Shown: piece by piece, positions 1-8,509 of the stretch
Position numbering within the stretch: position 1 is the first letter of the stretch
Layout: each line of letters opens with the position of its first letter
Origin: Nemertoderma westbladi
Lineage: Eukaryota; Xenacoelomorpha; Nemertodermatida; Nemertodermatidae
Assembly (NCBI GenBank): GCA_032718475.1
Contig: JAUCBJ010005816.1
Location: 1-22,920, forward strand
Length of the DNA: 22,920 nt
Reading direction: 5' to 3'
Translations under genes and position numbers: made by a program
Notes under the pieces: model-generated
Seen by the model: only the letters and a program-made list of their open reading frames with translations
Databases searched by the model: none
What the model was told of the DNA's origin: nothing

Positions 1-2
1 AT

Positions 3-173
3 ACAGTAGAGGGCAAAGAGGTGGAGTATAGTAGAGAGGCGATCGATATGCTTCGACACGGGTTCTATGTGGATGCCAGGATGGGTTCTGGAAACTCCGT
101 TGAGGAGATCATCGAGACAGGGCGCGAAGTTCGCGACATCCTGAAGAAATCAGGAAGTTCCGTCAAACTCTAA
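3..173 (+). pseudogene. BEL/Pao reverse transcriptase, C-terminal end of palm
   Basis: Frame 3 is open from the window edge to a TAA at 171-173. It contains the active-site block of an LTR-type reverse transcriptase, read here as FYVDARMGSG, where the family normally has YVDD followed by a small-residue segment. The second catalytic aspartate is therefore alanine (codon GCC). The following helix (EEIIETGREVRDILKKSG) fits the region after the active site in BEL/Pao. Near 165 the homologous reading moves to frame 1, where SNSKEFMEAI continues the pattern, so a small indel separates this piece from the next. The catalytic loss and frameshift indicate an inactive copy. Confidence 0.82.
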
Positions 174-1146
174 AGAATTCATGGAAGCCATAGAGGATGA
201 ACAACCGGAGGTAAAATTGGATAAACCTATGATGGTAAAGGAAAAGATAATGGCGGACAGAAGAGTAGAATCACAGCAGAAGGCATTAGGGATTGTATGG
301 AACCTGGAGACAGACGAGTTGGAATCTCAGATGAGTCAGGAGGGTGCTGGGATCCATACCAAGAGAGACTATATGTCATACATAGTGAGGATTTGCAATC
401 CATTAGGATTAGCATCCCCATTGTTAGTCACGGGGAAGCAGATTCTTAAGAAGGTTTACAAGATCAAAGATGACTGGGATGCGGAGGTCCTGATAGAAAT
501 AAGTAAACAGTGGGAGAAATGGACAGGGAACTTAGAAGATATGGGAACTTACAGTATGCCACGTGTATATTTCCCAGATGGAGACATGAGTGATCTAGAA
601 CTACATATGTTCTCCGATGCATCCCTGGAAGCATATAGTGCTGCGCTTTATTTGGTACAGCGAAAGGGGACTCACAAGCCCAGGCTAACATTTAGTAAAG
701 GGAGGTCGACGCCACCAGATTCAGCATCAGTACCGAAACTCGAGTTAACAGCTGCAAGACTAAGAGTGAGAGTGACAGCATACTTGATGGATACAATGCC
801 AAGTATAGTAGAAACACACTACTGGACAGATACCATGGTGGTGTTGGGATGGTTGCATAATGAAAAGACGCATTATCCCATATCCGTAGCAAATCGAGTG
901 GATGAGATAAGAATAACAACGGACTTGGACAAGTGGCACTACTGCCTGACTGACGATAATCCGGTGGACTTGCTATCGAGGGCCGTACATTGCCACGCTT
1001 TCTCGAGAAAGCAAGAGTTGTGGCAGCATGGTCAACACTTCCTCAACAACAGGTTGAAGTGGCCACCGATGAGGAAAGTAGATTCAAGTGGAGAGGAAGT
1101 AGTAGTGGAGGATGAGGGAAACGAATCAAGGGGGAAGAGATATTAA
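145..1146 (+). pseudogene. BEL/Pao RNase H region of pol
   Basis: This is open from 145 to the stop at 1,144-1,146; counting residues from the ATG at 181, the frame is 321 codons. The N-terminal part carries the BEL/Pao segment LGIVWN, and later NPLGLASPLLV, which belong to the region after reverse transcriptase (Pfam Peptidase_A17/Pao family). The RNase H fold follows with its acidic residues in order: D146 in FSDAS, E188 in KLELTAA, D217 in YWTDT and D263 in NPVDLLSRA. All four acidic positions are present, so this domain looks chemically intact although it sits in a broken polyprotein. The ATG at 181 is an internal methionine, not a real start. The C-terminus drifts into an acidic tail where the frame is lost. 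Confidence 0.88.
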
Positions 1147-1850
1147 GCCAGTTAGTGAGGGAGATTAAGGAGGCACCACCACGATCTAAGACGTTAGAGT
1201 CATGTGACAATCCAACAGATAGGTTACTCAGTTACAGCTCTAGCTGGTATAAGACGAAGAAGCTAGTGGCATATCTGAGGGCTTACAGAGAATTCCTTAT
1301 GGGGGCTGATATGGGTGGCAAGATTAGACCCACCATTGATCTGGGAGGGGTGGCTAAAGCCGTGATATGATACAAACAAGGGAAGGGATACGGAGACAAA
1401 GTTGACCGTGTTAGTAAACAGCAATGCCTTCGTCAGGATAGCGAGATCAACACGCTGTCGCCGCAACTGGAAGAAGATAGAATCCTGGTCATGAACTCCA
1501 GGGTGGCTAATAACACCAGCGCCTTAATTCCATCAAAACCAATAATAATACCTAATAAGTCACTGATAGTCCACCAGATCGTATGGGACGCCCATAAGAC
1601 CATATACGGCGGTACCAACCAGACCCTAAACGAGATCAGGAAGAAATATTGGGTAATTCAACTTAGAAAGATGGTGAAGGCAGTAGCAGGGCAATGCCAG
1701 ACATGTTGACGGACGAAGAAGGAGAGGGCCGTGCAAGAGATGGCGCCACTGCCAACTAACAGGGTGTGGCATCACGGCCCACCGTTCACACACTGCGGCA
1801 TGGACATGTTTGGGCTGATTAAGATCAAAGTAATGCGGCATACCGAATAA
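1147..1850 (+). pseudogene. BEL/Pao pre-integrase linker and integrase zinc domain
   Basis: Frame 3 carries coherent BEL/Pao sequence across two in-frame stops (TGA at 1,368 and 1,707) to a third (TAA at 1,848). The piece YSSSWYKTKKLVAYLRAYREFL fits the usual Ser-Ser-Trp segment upstream of integrase. NTLSPQLEEDRIL fits the strand before the zinc domain. The zinc domain reads WDAHKTIYGG then CQTC: the two cysteines and first histidine are present, but the usual second histidine (HGG) is tyrosine (YGG). After the second stop, FTHCGMDMFG holds the first catalytic aspartate of the integrase DDE triad. Stops plus the lost zinc ligand mark a dead copy. Confidence 0.8.
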
Positions 1851-1885
1851 CGTTACGGCATTATCTTCGTATATAATAACACAAA

Positions 1886-2421
1886 ATGGCCATGGAGATA
1901 AAACTGGCTCAGGACACTACGGCATCGGCATTCATCAATGCCTTGGAGAGATTCGTGACCCTCAGAGAAGGGATGGTCGAAGTGTTGTACTCCAACAATG
2001 GGACTAACTTTGTTGGGGCAGAAAACGAGTTAACGGAGGCCTTTGACATCTTGGAGGGAGAAGATGTTAAGGCAGCGATGAGGAGGCACCTGATTAAATG
2101 GGAGAGAAGGATGCCATACGCCCCACATATGTTGGGTTGCATAGAATGCCTAGTCGGAAGCTCCAAGTAGCTGATGACCAAGCTCATGAACAATTATATG
2201 GTGACCGAGGATGTATTGAGGATGGTGCTGGTGAAGTGCGAGGGGATTATCAACAGCTGACTGCTGTATCCCGAGAACGATGATCCAGAATCACTGGACG
2301 TTCTGACACCAGCAAATCTACTGATGGAGAGACCAGAGACGATAGACATGCGAAATATCAACCCAGACGATATAGACTCACATCAGAGCTGGAAGGTGGC
2401 TATGGCAATAGGTGCAGAGTA
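1886..2421 (+). pseudogene. BEL/Pao integrase catalytic core, D-to-N in the DDE triad
   Basis: Frame 2 from 1,886 gives KLAQDTTASAFINALERF, a conserved BEL/Pao integrase stretch. SNNGTNFVGAENEL follows, where functional members have SDNGTNF, so the second catalytic aspartate is asparagine (AAT). APHMLGCIECLVGSSK then keeps the glutamate of the usual WERLVGS block but has lost the tryptophan and arginine around it. Stops at 2,168 and 2,259 interrupt the frame, which stays coherent through LTPANLL and on to AIGAEY at 2,420. The start is a methionine that happens to lie at a frameshift; the true N-terminus is upstream in frame 3. Confidence 0.85.
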
Positions 2422-2655
2422 TTGAAAAGGTGGATTCAAGAATACCTGCCAACAATGCACAAGAGAAGCAAGTGGAGGAATAGTCAAAGGGAACTCAGGA
2501 AGGGTGACTTAATAATCGTAACTGATGACACGATTATCAATAATCACTGGAGACTGGCGAGGGTAGTCGAATGCTACCCTGGTGAGGATGGAAAGATTAG
2601 ATCCGTGGCGGTTAGAATTGTAGGAAAGATAGGAAGACCTACAGGAGGGTGGTAG
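2422..2655 (+). pseudogene. DUF5641 C-terminal domain of BEL/Pao pol
   Basis: This reads KRWIQEYLPTMHKRSKW, then RELRKGDLIIVTD, then HWRLARVVECYPGEDGKIRSV. That is the pattern of DUF5641 (Pfam PF18701), the small domain closing BEL/Pao polyproteins after integrase. The domain is nearly complete. The last conserved strand (a leucine-leucine-glutamate-glycine ending) is found in another frame at about 2,640-2,690, so a frameshift near 2,640 replaced the natural C-terminus with a stop at 2,653. It is contiguous with the integrase core through one more frame change near 2,420. Confidence 0.85.
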
Positions 2656-2689
2656 GAAAGTGTTGCCTATTGGAGGGAACGCCCTAATT

Positions 2690-3624
2690 AGTTGAGTCGT
2701 CTAATAAATTGGACTGAGGGGGGTGGGAATGAGGGCAAGGCGCCCATCCCACACACAAAACATAAAAATAATAAAAATAAAAACGTACATCTGATGGGTA
2801 GTAATGTACCAATGTACATATTATTTAGTTTAGATGGGCATTATGTACCTCTGATGGGTACAAACATACCAACATATATAATATTTAGGAGTAGGTAGTT
2901 ATAATTACGTACCAATGTACATAATTTACATACGCACTAATGCTGGATGAATGGGACCAATAATAGTACAAAATATGTACTGTAGGAGAATTAGAAGGGT
3001 ACATAGTACCACAGTGAGGATTAGAAGGGTACACATTGCATACGTCTGATGGGCACAATGTGTCAACATATGTAATAATACCAATGCCGGATCAATGGGA
3101 CCAATAATAGTACGTAATACATACTATAGTGGGCACTGGGGGCGCCACATTAGGAGTTGAGGGGGATATGTAGGCGTAGTAGAATAAACCGTGTAGGCTG
3201 CACGAACTAGATACTATAGCGCATAGCCCAGAGTAGTGCAGACTTAGAGTATTGTTACAGACCCAGAAAGCTGTCTGGTAGGAAGCTTGTATAACAATAA
3301 GAAAGTTGTAGCTAGTATTTTCTGTAAACAAGTAGTGATGAATTACTTACATAGTAGTTGAGTAGCAGATGGGTGATGGGGTGTGAGTTGAGGAATATAG
3401 CAAAGTAAAATCGTAGCAACTGAGAACTAGGAGGTTCTAGAAACATAGTTGAAAGGTAACGGACAAAATTACGGAATTGGCGCATAAGGGGGAACATTTG
3501 AAAAAAAGGTAGATTGAGGGTAGGCCATCACTGATTTGAAACTAATTAGAACTGAACTTAGTTATCTCTTGCCCTACTGAGCCTTTGCAAGGCACCACCA
3601 GTTCGGTGAGAGAGGAGAATCGGG
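2690..3624 (+). repeat. LTR-like block A between pol and gag-like ORF
   Basis: This non-coding block lies directly after the pol end and directly before the gag-like start at 3,625. Its first part (GTTGAGTCGTCTAATAAATT) matches the start of block B near 10,296. Its last ~105 bases, from GTAGGCCATCACTGA (3,520) through GAGCCTTTGCAAGGC to the ATG, match the end of block B (11,017-11,127). Between the ends it holds short palindromes around GTACAT/ATGTAC and an internal repeat of about 47 bp (2,939-2,986 and 3,083-3,128) with GGGACCAATAATAGTAC. The exact LTR boundaries and primer-binding site could not be fixed. The LTR call is inferred from position, shared ends and lack of coding sequence. Confidence 0.62.
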
Positions 3625-4408
3625 ATGGCAGAGAAGCTAATCAAGAAGAGAAAAGTGGGAGAAGAGTGAGAAAGAACTACTAGTGGATTTCACGTTGAGA
3701 CATCCAGAGAATAAGACGAGGGAATACTACAAACGACTTCCAAACAGTCAGAAAGCACACGCGCTGCAAGATCAGTTTAGGGAGATCCACGAACAACGAT
3801 TAGTCAGGACCTACGGGACACCGTCATTGGATAACGCTGTGGACCAAAAATTGAATCGTATACCGGATGCAGTGCAGATGAGGTCGAAGACTATGATCAA
3901 GATTGGATCGGCGATACGCGACGATGCGGGGAGGATTATTGGACTGAACACCCCGAATCTTCTGGATATGCAGGTACTCTACATGGCTATGACGAAACCG
4001 TATGGATTGGGATTGGTGGATAAAAGGGGACAATACGTAGCAGTGGCAATGGGTCAGTCGATGGGACTCGTGTGCCACAAGCCAACATAGTGGAACAAGT
4101 TCCGAGAGGAGTACGAGAACAGGAAGGGACGAGTCGTATCACTTCCGAAAGGGAGCGATTAAGATATACCACGAGAAGTATTTCTTACAGGAGGACTGGA
4201 CAATAATAGGGTTAGTGAACTTATTCATAGCTGTGGTCATCAGCAGGGAGCCGACGGCATTCCTACTGATGGAAGGACCTCTGAACCACAGGAGAACCTT
4301 TAAAACTGCTTTAGAGGATCCTGTTGGCCACCCGGGGCAAAAGGGCGAGTCGGAGAATTATAATACCCAACATCTGGTGGACAGAGAAGTAGACACACCG
4401 TACAAACG
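3625..4408 (+). pseudogene. Gag-like ORF, copy A (5' part, broken)
   Basis: The frame begins with ATG at 3,625 (MAEKLIKKRKVGEE), shifts by one base near 3,663 and continues open from 3,665 to a TAG at 4,088-4,090. It then continues past the stop and another shift near 4,160 as a third open piece (4,161-4,408) containing YFLQEDW and REPTAFLLMEGPLNHRR. The second half is clearly homologous to copy B at 11,804-12,143. Position immediately after an LTR-like block and, in copy B, upstream of zinc knuckles suggests a Gag. No known Gag fold is recognised from sequence alone. Homology to copy B ends at about 4,408, where AT-rich sequence with a CATACCGTAGTC motif from the LTR array begins. Confidence 0.6.
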
Positions 4409-4660
4409 AATGTATATAATATAATATACATACCGTAGTCAGATGTAACCTTTTCCAATTAGCTACTGGGACTGGGAACTAATTGACTGAGACATGAGGA
4501 CGAGACTTTGGAAGGTGTAAGCGGATTCAATTCCCTTGCATTATCCACCCGAAAATGGGACCAGTGGAATTTTACCAATATAGTTGGCAATACAAGATTA
4601 CCAATAATAATCTCGCCTCATAACCAACTCGGGGGGGGGGGGGCGATACAGGCCCTAAAG
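4409..4660. other. Non-coding gap with a G13 run
   Basis: There is no convincing coding sequence here. It begins with a TATAATATAATATACATACCGTAGTC-like stretch related to the LTR arrays, continues as mixed sequence, and has a run of 13 G at 4,631-4,643. The last bases are the left copy of the target site used by the adjacent LINE. Confidence 0.5.
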
Positions 4661-4671
4661 CCATAGAGAGA
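4661..4671. repeat. Target-site duplication, left copy (CCATAGAGAGA)
   Basis: This 11-bp sequence is repeated exactly at 6,213-6,223. It abuts the (TAG)n tail of the minus-strand LINE on one side and the 5' truncation point on the other, as expected for a LINE target-site duplication. Confidence 0.9.
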
Positions 4672-6212
4672 CTACTACTACTAGGATCGGCATGCTGCAT
4701 TGCAGCTGCATTTTTAAGAATGCTGTGCCGGCTTGTCAACAAAATTGCACCGCCACAACTCCCTATCACCCATGACATTTGCTAGATCATCCGCATCTTT
4801 AAGGCCAGTGTCCTTTAAGATGCGTCTCAAGAAAGTCATGGGCTGTCCACCATGCTTATTCACTCCATGAGGCTGCCAAAGTACAAGATTATGCACTGGC
4901 TGGTCCTCACGGCGAAAGCAATGTCCTGCAAAGCGGAGGCGATTCTGTTCTAGTGTCAAGCTTGGGGGAACCAATGAGACACCTCCAATGTTATATAGTG
5001 TCTGGTTGGAGATGTGTGCATTGTACTTAACACAATGAACCCGTCGTAGCATTCTTGTGAATGTGCCATCCAGAGATTTGGTGTCCTCAGCAGTTAGAGC
5101 CCAGCATGGACTCCCGTAGAGGAGTACTGGAACTACTGCTGCTCTAAATAATCGGACCTTAAGTTTCCGATTAATTCTCGGTGACTTCCACATCCTGGAA
5201 AGCCTATTCAAGGCTGCCCATGCCTTTCCCTTACGTATTCGAAGGTCCTCACCTGACTCCAGATCCATGATCCCAGGTAACAGAAGTCGTCCACATGCTC
5301 AAGCATACCATCCTTTGAGCTTATGCTCATCCGATCAGAGACTTGCTGAGGACTTTCAAAGTTAACTGTCAGAATTTTGGTCTTTCTGGAGTTAATAAAA
5401 AGACCAACACTAGAAGCAGCATGTGCTAATGAGCTGAGGAGCCTTTGGGCTCCCTCTAATGATTCTGAGAGTACTCCTAAGTCATCAGCAAAGTCTAGAT
5501 CGGTTAGGTACTTGGCAGGATTTCCTCGACTTCTGGAGCCAGTAGGTGGAGTTATCATCACCCCATCATCATTATAATGATCTAAGGACATGCGTAGAAC
5601 ATAGTCAACCACAATAATGAACAATAATGGTGCAAGTGTGTCTCCTTGGAGGACGCCCCATAACACTTCAAATGGTTCTGTGTCACCGTCAACAGTAGAC
5701 ACAAATGTTGTCGAACCATCGTATACTGATCTGATTGCTGCAATAATTTCATCAGGAATCCCATATAATGAAAGTATGCTGAACATACGTGAGCGAGAGA
5801 CTGAATCAAAGGCCTTGAAGAAGTCAACAAAGATAACAGCCAGATGCCTGTCTTTCTTTTTTGATAATTCTTCAATTATCCTTCTAAGTGCCAAAATGGG
5901 CTCCATGGTTCCACGACCTTTGCGGAACCCATTCTGATTTCCACGGAGCAGTCTCTCAATGGGATCCCTGATGCGATTTAATAGAATCCTATTGTATAGC
6001 TTTGCAGCAATCGAGATCAATGAGATTCCCCGAAAAGAACCATAGAGTGTTAGGTTGCCCTTCTTGGGAACTGGCACCAACTTATTTGTTTTCATTTCTT
6101 GTGGGACTCTTGTTGTTCGGTACATGTCTACTATGATGGGATAGATGAGCTTTAAACACTCAGGTATTTTAAAGACCTCAGGGGGAACACCATCTACTCC
6201 ACTGGCGAGAAT
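4672..6212 (-). mobile_element. RTE-like LINE, 5'-truncated, with 11-bp target-site duplication
   Basis: On the minus strand this insertion runs from 6,212 down to 4,672. It is flanked by identical copies of CCATAGAGAGA at 4,661-4,671 and 6,213-6,223. It contains the reverse transcriptase from just before the KASG-like motif through the C-terminal region. It ends in (TAG)4, seen on the plus strand as CTACTACTACTA at 4,672-4,683. A 5' truncation inside the ORF, a short tandem 3' tail and an 11-bp duplication are what target-primed reverse transcription leaves. The protein is closest to the intact copy at 20,093-22,060. I call it RTE-like from the C-terminal GHC...LWQP...GRP-type segment; the clade should be checked by phylogeny. 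Confidence 0.9.
4714..5268 (-). pseudogene. LINE reverse transcriptase, C-terminal part
   Basis: This continues the preceding reverse transcriptase after a frameshift near 5,268. It contains KGKAWAALNRLSRMWKS, the LYGSPCWALT strand, LRRVHCV and the C-terminal block RLRFAGHCFRREDQP...LWQPHGVNKHGGQP, ending in GDRELWR. These align in order with the intact plus-strand copy (RLRFSGHCWRSKDE...LWQPTHGKRSRGRP...NREAWKD). It stops at a TAA (4,714-4,716) about 10 codons before the (TAG)4 tail. The intact copy uses the first TAG of its tail as the stop, so this TAA is probably a later mutation. Confidence 0.92.
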
Positions 6213-6236
6213 CCATAGAGAGAAGTGAGAGGTCAA
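5208..6236 (-). pseudogene. LINE reverse transcriptase, N-terminal and palm part
   Basis: This 342-codon minus-strand frame contains a non-LTR reverse transcriptase. Visible motifs are LVPVPKKGNL (residues 53-62), QNGFRKGRGT (101-110), FVDFFKAFDS with the motif-A aspartate (D138), LQGDTLAP (196-203) and FADD with both motif-C aspartates (249-252). The YLGSW block near 310 is reached, then the frame is lost around 5,268 and continues in the next feature. The first nine residues come from the target site, so the apparent start is an accident of the insertion junction. Catalytic residues are intact, but the endonuclease and N-terminus are absent and the frame is broken. Confidence 0.93.
6213..6223. 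repeat. Target-site duplication, right copy (CCATAGAGAGA)
   Basis: Exact partner of 4,661-4,671. It marks the 5' end of the minus-strand LINE, so bases 4,660 and 6,224 were near neighbours before the insertion. Confidence 0.9.
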
Positions 6237-6541
6237 ACCACCTCACAGGGAGAACACAGCTAGTCAAGGCTAGTGGCAGGGGGTAACACTCACAGGGAGT
6301 ACCAAAGTGACAATTAGTATATAAGCGAATAGCGGGCACGGGAGCATGTGGGGAAAGCTAGGAAAGCATCCATTGGGTACAGAAGGACAAGTAAAGTAGA
6401 GGTGAAACCAATATCTATGTGTATCAATCATATAGTTATCCTGATTACTGGTTTACCGGTCAGTTCATTAATCACAGAGTTGCAGACCGGTGATAGTTTT
6501 TAACCGTCACTACGTCATTTTAACATCACTTGCATCACTTT
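6224..6541. other. Non-coding stretch between LINE and hairpin-motif region
   Basis: No gene is visible. The first ~170 bases are purine-rich and resemble the LTR-retrotransposon flanks (for example GCGGGCACGGGAGCAT). The rest holds two ACCGGT palindromes near 6,455 and 6,485 and a partial copy of the ACCGTC motif near 6,500. Confidence 0.45.
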
Positions 6542-6704
6542 ACGTGGGCTGAGAGTAAAAACCGTCTATGCCACTTTCAGCCATTCTGAGATATATGCCT
6601 ATTAAGTGAAGGCTACTCCAATTCCAAAACCGTCTATATCCAGATGAAATCTAGTTATATTGGTGTTGTAAGAGTCTACGCCACGATTCTAAGTAAAACA
6701 AATT

Positions 6705-7061
6705 CCTTGCACCCTCGGCCTGCACTACCTCGGCCAAACTGAGCAGCACCTCCACAAACGACTCAACAAGCACCGGGAGAATATCCAAAAATATCAGAAG
6801 TCCCTAACTGCCCCTCCTAAACCCAACAAACCGAACGTGGTGACCAGCAACCCAGAAGTCATCCTTCTGGAACACTTCGCCCAGTGTCGGAAATATACTG
6901 TTATGTGCGTACAGCAATTTCGTAATCACCACTGGCGTATTCACACCGAAGCCATCCTTATTAATTTACACCGCCCTCTCCTCAACAAAGTTATTCCACC
7001 ATTATACTATACCATCATTCTGCTTTTTGTAACTCGATTCACTTTGTATAACAATAGGTAA
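6705..7061 (+). pseudogene. GIY-YIG endonuclease domain of a Penelope-like element
   Basis: The frame opens where the inverted arm ends and stops at 7,059-7,061. Visible features are GLHYLGQTEQHLHKRLNKHR (from 6,717), matching the second half of the GIY-YIG core with its Tyr-x-Gly and the catalytic arginine; a glutamate in HTEAILINLH (codon at 6,948), fitting the metal-binding Glu; and LLNK (Asn codon at 6,984), fitting the conserved asparagine. Between them lies a loop rich in Pro and Lys. The nuclease nicks DNA during PLE integration. The upstream reverse transcriptase is missing, so the piece is orphaned although uninterrupted. A different GIY-YIG family is possible but less likely given the context. 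Confidence 0.75.
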
Positions 7062-7668
7062 CTTCAATGGTGGTGTTATATTATATTATATATTTTATTA
7101 TTGTTTGCGGCTTGTTTCAACAGCTGCTAGACCTGCAGTAATTTATTCCAGCATTGTGGTGTCATCTATCAACTTTATCTCATTTTATGAATTTTATCGA
7201 TTGTCTGCTCATGTTTTAAATAGTTTTATTTTATTTCATTTCACTTTATTTCACTTTATTTAATTGTAACTTCGTACCCGTCCATACATGAATTGCTGTG
7301 TATCTTTTTATTTATTTTTACTTATTTTAACTTAATTAATTGTATCTACCTAGCCTTAGTCACACTTTGCATTTTATCGAATGTTCATCCGAAAAGTATC
7401 ACATTATTATATATTTAACTTTATTTTCCTTACCTATTTTAATTTAACTTATCCTCCATGTCAGCCTAATCTCTCTTTTTACCACTGTTCATATTTTATT
7501 CACACTTCGCACCTTATCGATTGTTCATCCGAAAATAACTAGGCATGAACTGTACAATAGCCTCGTATAAATTAGTATCTTTTACAGTATTATTCAATTA
7601 AATTTGACCACGTACGTACTTATTTTAATATGTAAATTATGTAAACATTTTAATATATATTTATATCA
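7062..7668 (+). other. AT-rich 3' region of the Penelope-like fragment
   Basis: No coding sequence is seen. The stretch is dominated by TTTTATTTCATTTCACTTTA-type sequence. It contains a repeated segment of about 35 bp, with TTATCGAATGTTCATCCGAA near 7,375 and TTATCGATTGTTCATCCGAA near 7,514, about 140 bp apart, and a weaker third copy near 7,195. Confidence 0.5.
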
Positions 7669-7694
7669 CTGAAGACGTGTGTTAATACACGAAA
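7669..7694 (+). ncRNA. Hammerhead-ribozyme-like core
   Basis: The sequence CTGAAGA (7,669-7,675) is followed by a short stem (GTGTG/TACAC with a TTAA loop) and then GAAA (7,691-7,694). This is the CUGANGA...stem II...GAAA layout of a hammerhead ribozyme. Such motifs are reported in Penelope-like elements, and this one sits between a GIY-YIG domain and a terminal repeat. One unpaired C beside the core departs from the strict consensus, and I could not confirm stems I and III. Activity is therefore doubtful. Confidence 0.4.
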
Positions 7695-7830
7695 TGGCCA
7701 TATGATAAAAAGGAATTTGTTTTACTTAGAATCGTGGCTTAGACCCTTACAACACCAATATAACTAGATTTTAGTATGTATTTGCCGCGAACGACATCTT
7801 TCAAACTCGCTTCATATTTAAACTATATCC

Positions 7831-7883
7831 AGATGGATATAGACGATTTAAAAAATAATTTTTAAACCGTCTATATCTATCCA
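7831..7883. repeat. Hairpin formed by two inverted ACCGTCTATATC motifs
   Basis: GGATATAGACGATTTAAAAA is followed after a few bases by TTTTTAAACCGTCTATATCT, giving arms of about 20 bp with a very short AT-rich loop. It belongs to the dispersed motif family in this region, here in tail-to-tail orientation. Confidence 0.65.
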
Positions 7884-8188
7884 GTTATCTGCAAAGCATG
7901 CAGTCTGCCAGTCTGTCAGGAACTGAAAGACATAAATAGGCCTACGGCAGATTTTCCTCCACCAGTACAGTATTCATTCTTACATTATTTAGATACCACT
8001 AGTAAACTGAATACTTTTTAAGTTTATCTGTATTCCATGTGGACATTATTTAGGCTGACTATTGATTAAACTAATGAGGGGCACATCTGGTACCGGTACC
8101 GATTGTAGTTGCAGTTGAGTCTAAAATTGGAAACTGAAAGTTTATTTTCGTTTAGTATACCGGTACCTGGCAGCCTAATGGATTCCAA

Positions 8189-8249
8189 ATTTAAAAACCG
8201 TCTATATCCATTACTGGGTTTCGTGTTTGGATATAGGCGGTTTTTAAAT
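8189..8249. repeat. Small foldback: 20-bp arms, 19-bp loop
   Basis: TTAAAAACCGTCTATATCCA (8,191-8,210) and TGGATATAGGCGGTTTTTAA (8,228-8,247) are inverted copies with one mismatch. The head-to-head arrangement is opposite to the hairpin at 7,831. It resembles a minimal hairpin MITE, though no transposase or target-site duplication is visible. Confidence 0.65.
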
Positions 8250-8509
8250 TCAGTGCAAGGTTCGAAGATTTTTGCATTTTGTTGGTGGCAAATATAATAC
8301 TTTCTAAAAACCCAATGTACTATTTTTATCTGTCCAGTAGATACGTGAAGCATTCAGCTATCCATTGATAAAATTCACTAAATTTTTTTAGGATTTGGAT
8401 ATAGACGGTTTTTACTCTCAAACCACGTTGATTAGTAACATCACTATACACACTGCTGTTGTTATTCTGTATTGCGATTTCGATCATATACTGTAACTGA
8501 TTCTGTGCT

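Larger units (their letters stand above)
1..2690 (+). mobile_element. BEL/Pao LTR retrotransposon, 3' half of pol (decayed)
   Basis: Translated fragments spread over all three plus frames give, in order, the end of reverse transcriptase, RNase H, the linker before integrase, an HHCC-like zinc domain, the integrase core and DUF5641. This is the order of a BEL/Pao pol. The element continues beyond the left edge of the window. At least five frame changes (near 165, 1,145, 1,885, 2,420 and 2,640) and in-frame stops (1,368, 1,707, 1,848, 2,168, 2,259) show that it cannot encode a working polyprotein. Its 3' end meets an LTR-like block at about 2,690. The domain order and the RNase H and DUF5641 matches make the BEL/Pao call firm; the family within BEL/Pao is not resolved. 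Confidence 0.9.
6647..7771 (+). mobile_element. Penelope-like element, 3' fragment with inverted 5' tail
   Basis: The segment has an upstream arm (6,647-6,708), a GIY-YIG coding piece, a long AT-rich 3' region, a hammerhead-like motif and a downstream arm (7,710-7,771). The arms are inverted copies of each other, 62 bp with two mismatches. A GIY-YIG endonuclease at the C-terminus is the hallmark of Penelope-like elements (PLEs), and inverted or direct terminal repeats with hammerhead ribozymes are known for this class. The reverse transcriptase is absent, so this is an internally deleted or 5'-truncated copy. The class assignment rests mainly on the GIY-YIG domain plus the neighbouring structures. 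Confidence 0.72.
6542..8428. repeat. Inverted repeat pair enclosing the Penelope-like fragment
   Basis: TGAGAGTAAAAACCGTCTAT at 6,550-6,569 is matched perfectly in reverse complement at 8,401-8,420. Extending outward with two mismatches gives 28-bp arms (6,542-6,569 and 8,401-8,428). Further copies of the inner motif in both orientations lie at about 6,626, 7,834, 7,863, 8,191 and 8,228. No direct target-site duplication was found beside the arms, so I cannot say the whole 1.9 kb moved as one unit. It may be a foldback-type element or a cluster of small hairpin elements. Confidence 0.55.

Noticed and set aside
5377-5937. Plus-strand ORFs inside the minus-strand LINE
   Set aside because: Antisense shadows of the reverse transcriptase, which has clear motifs on the other strand.
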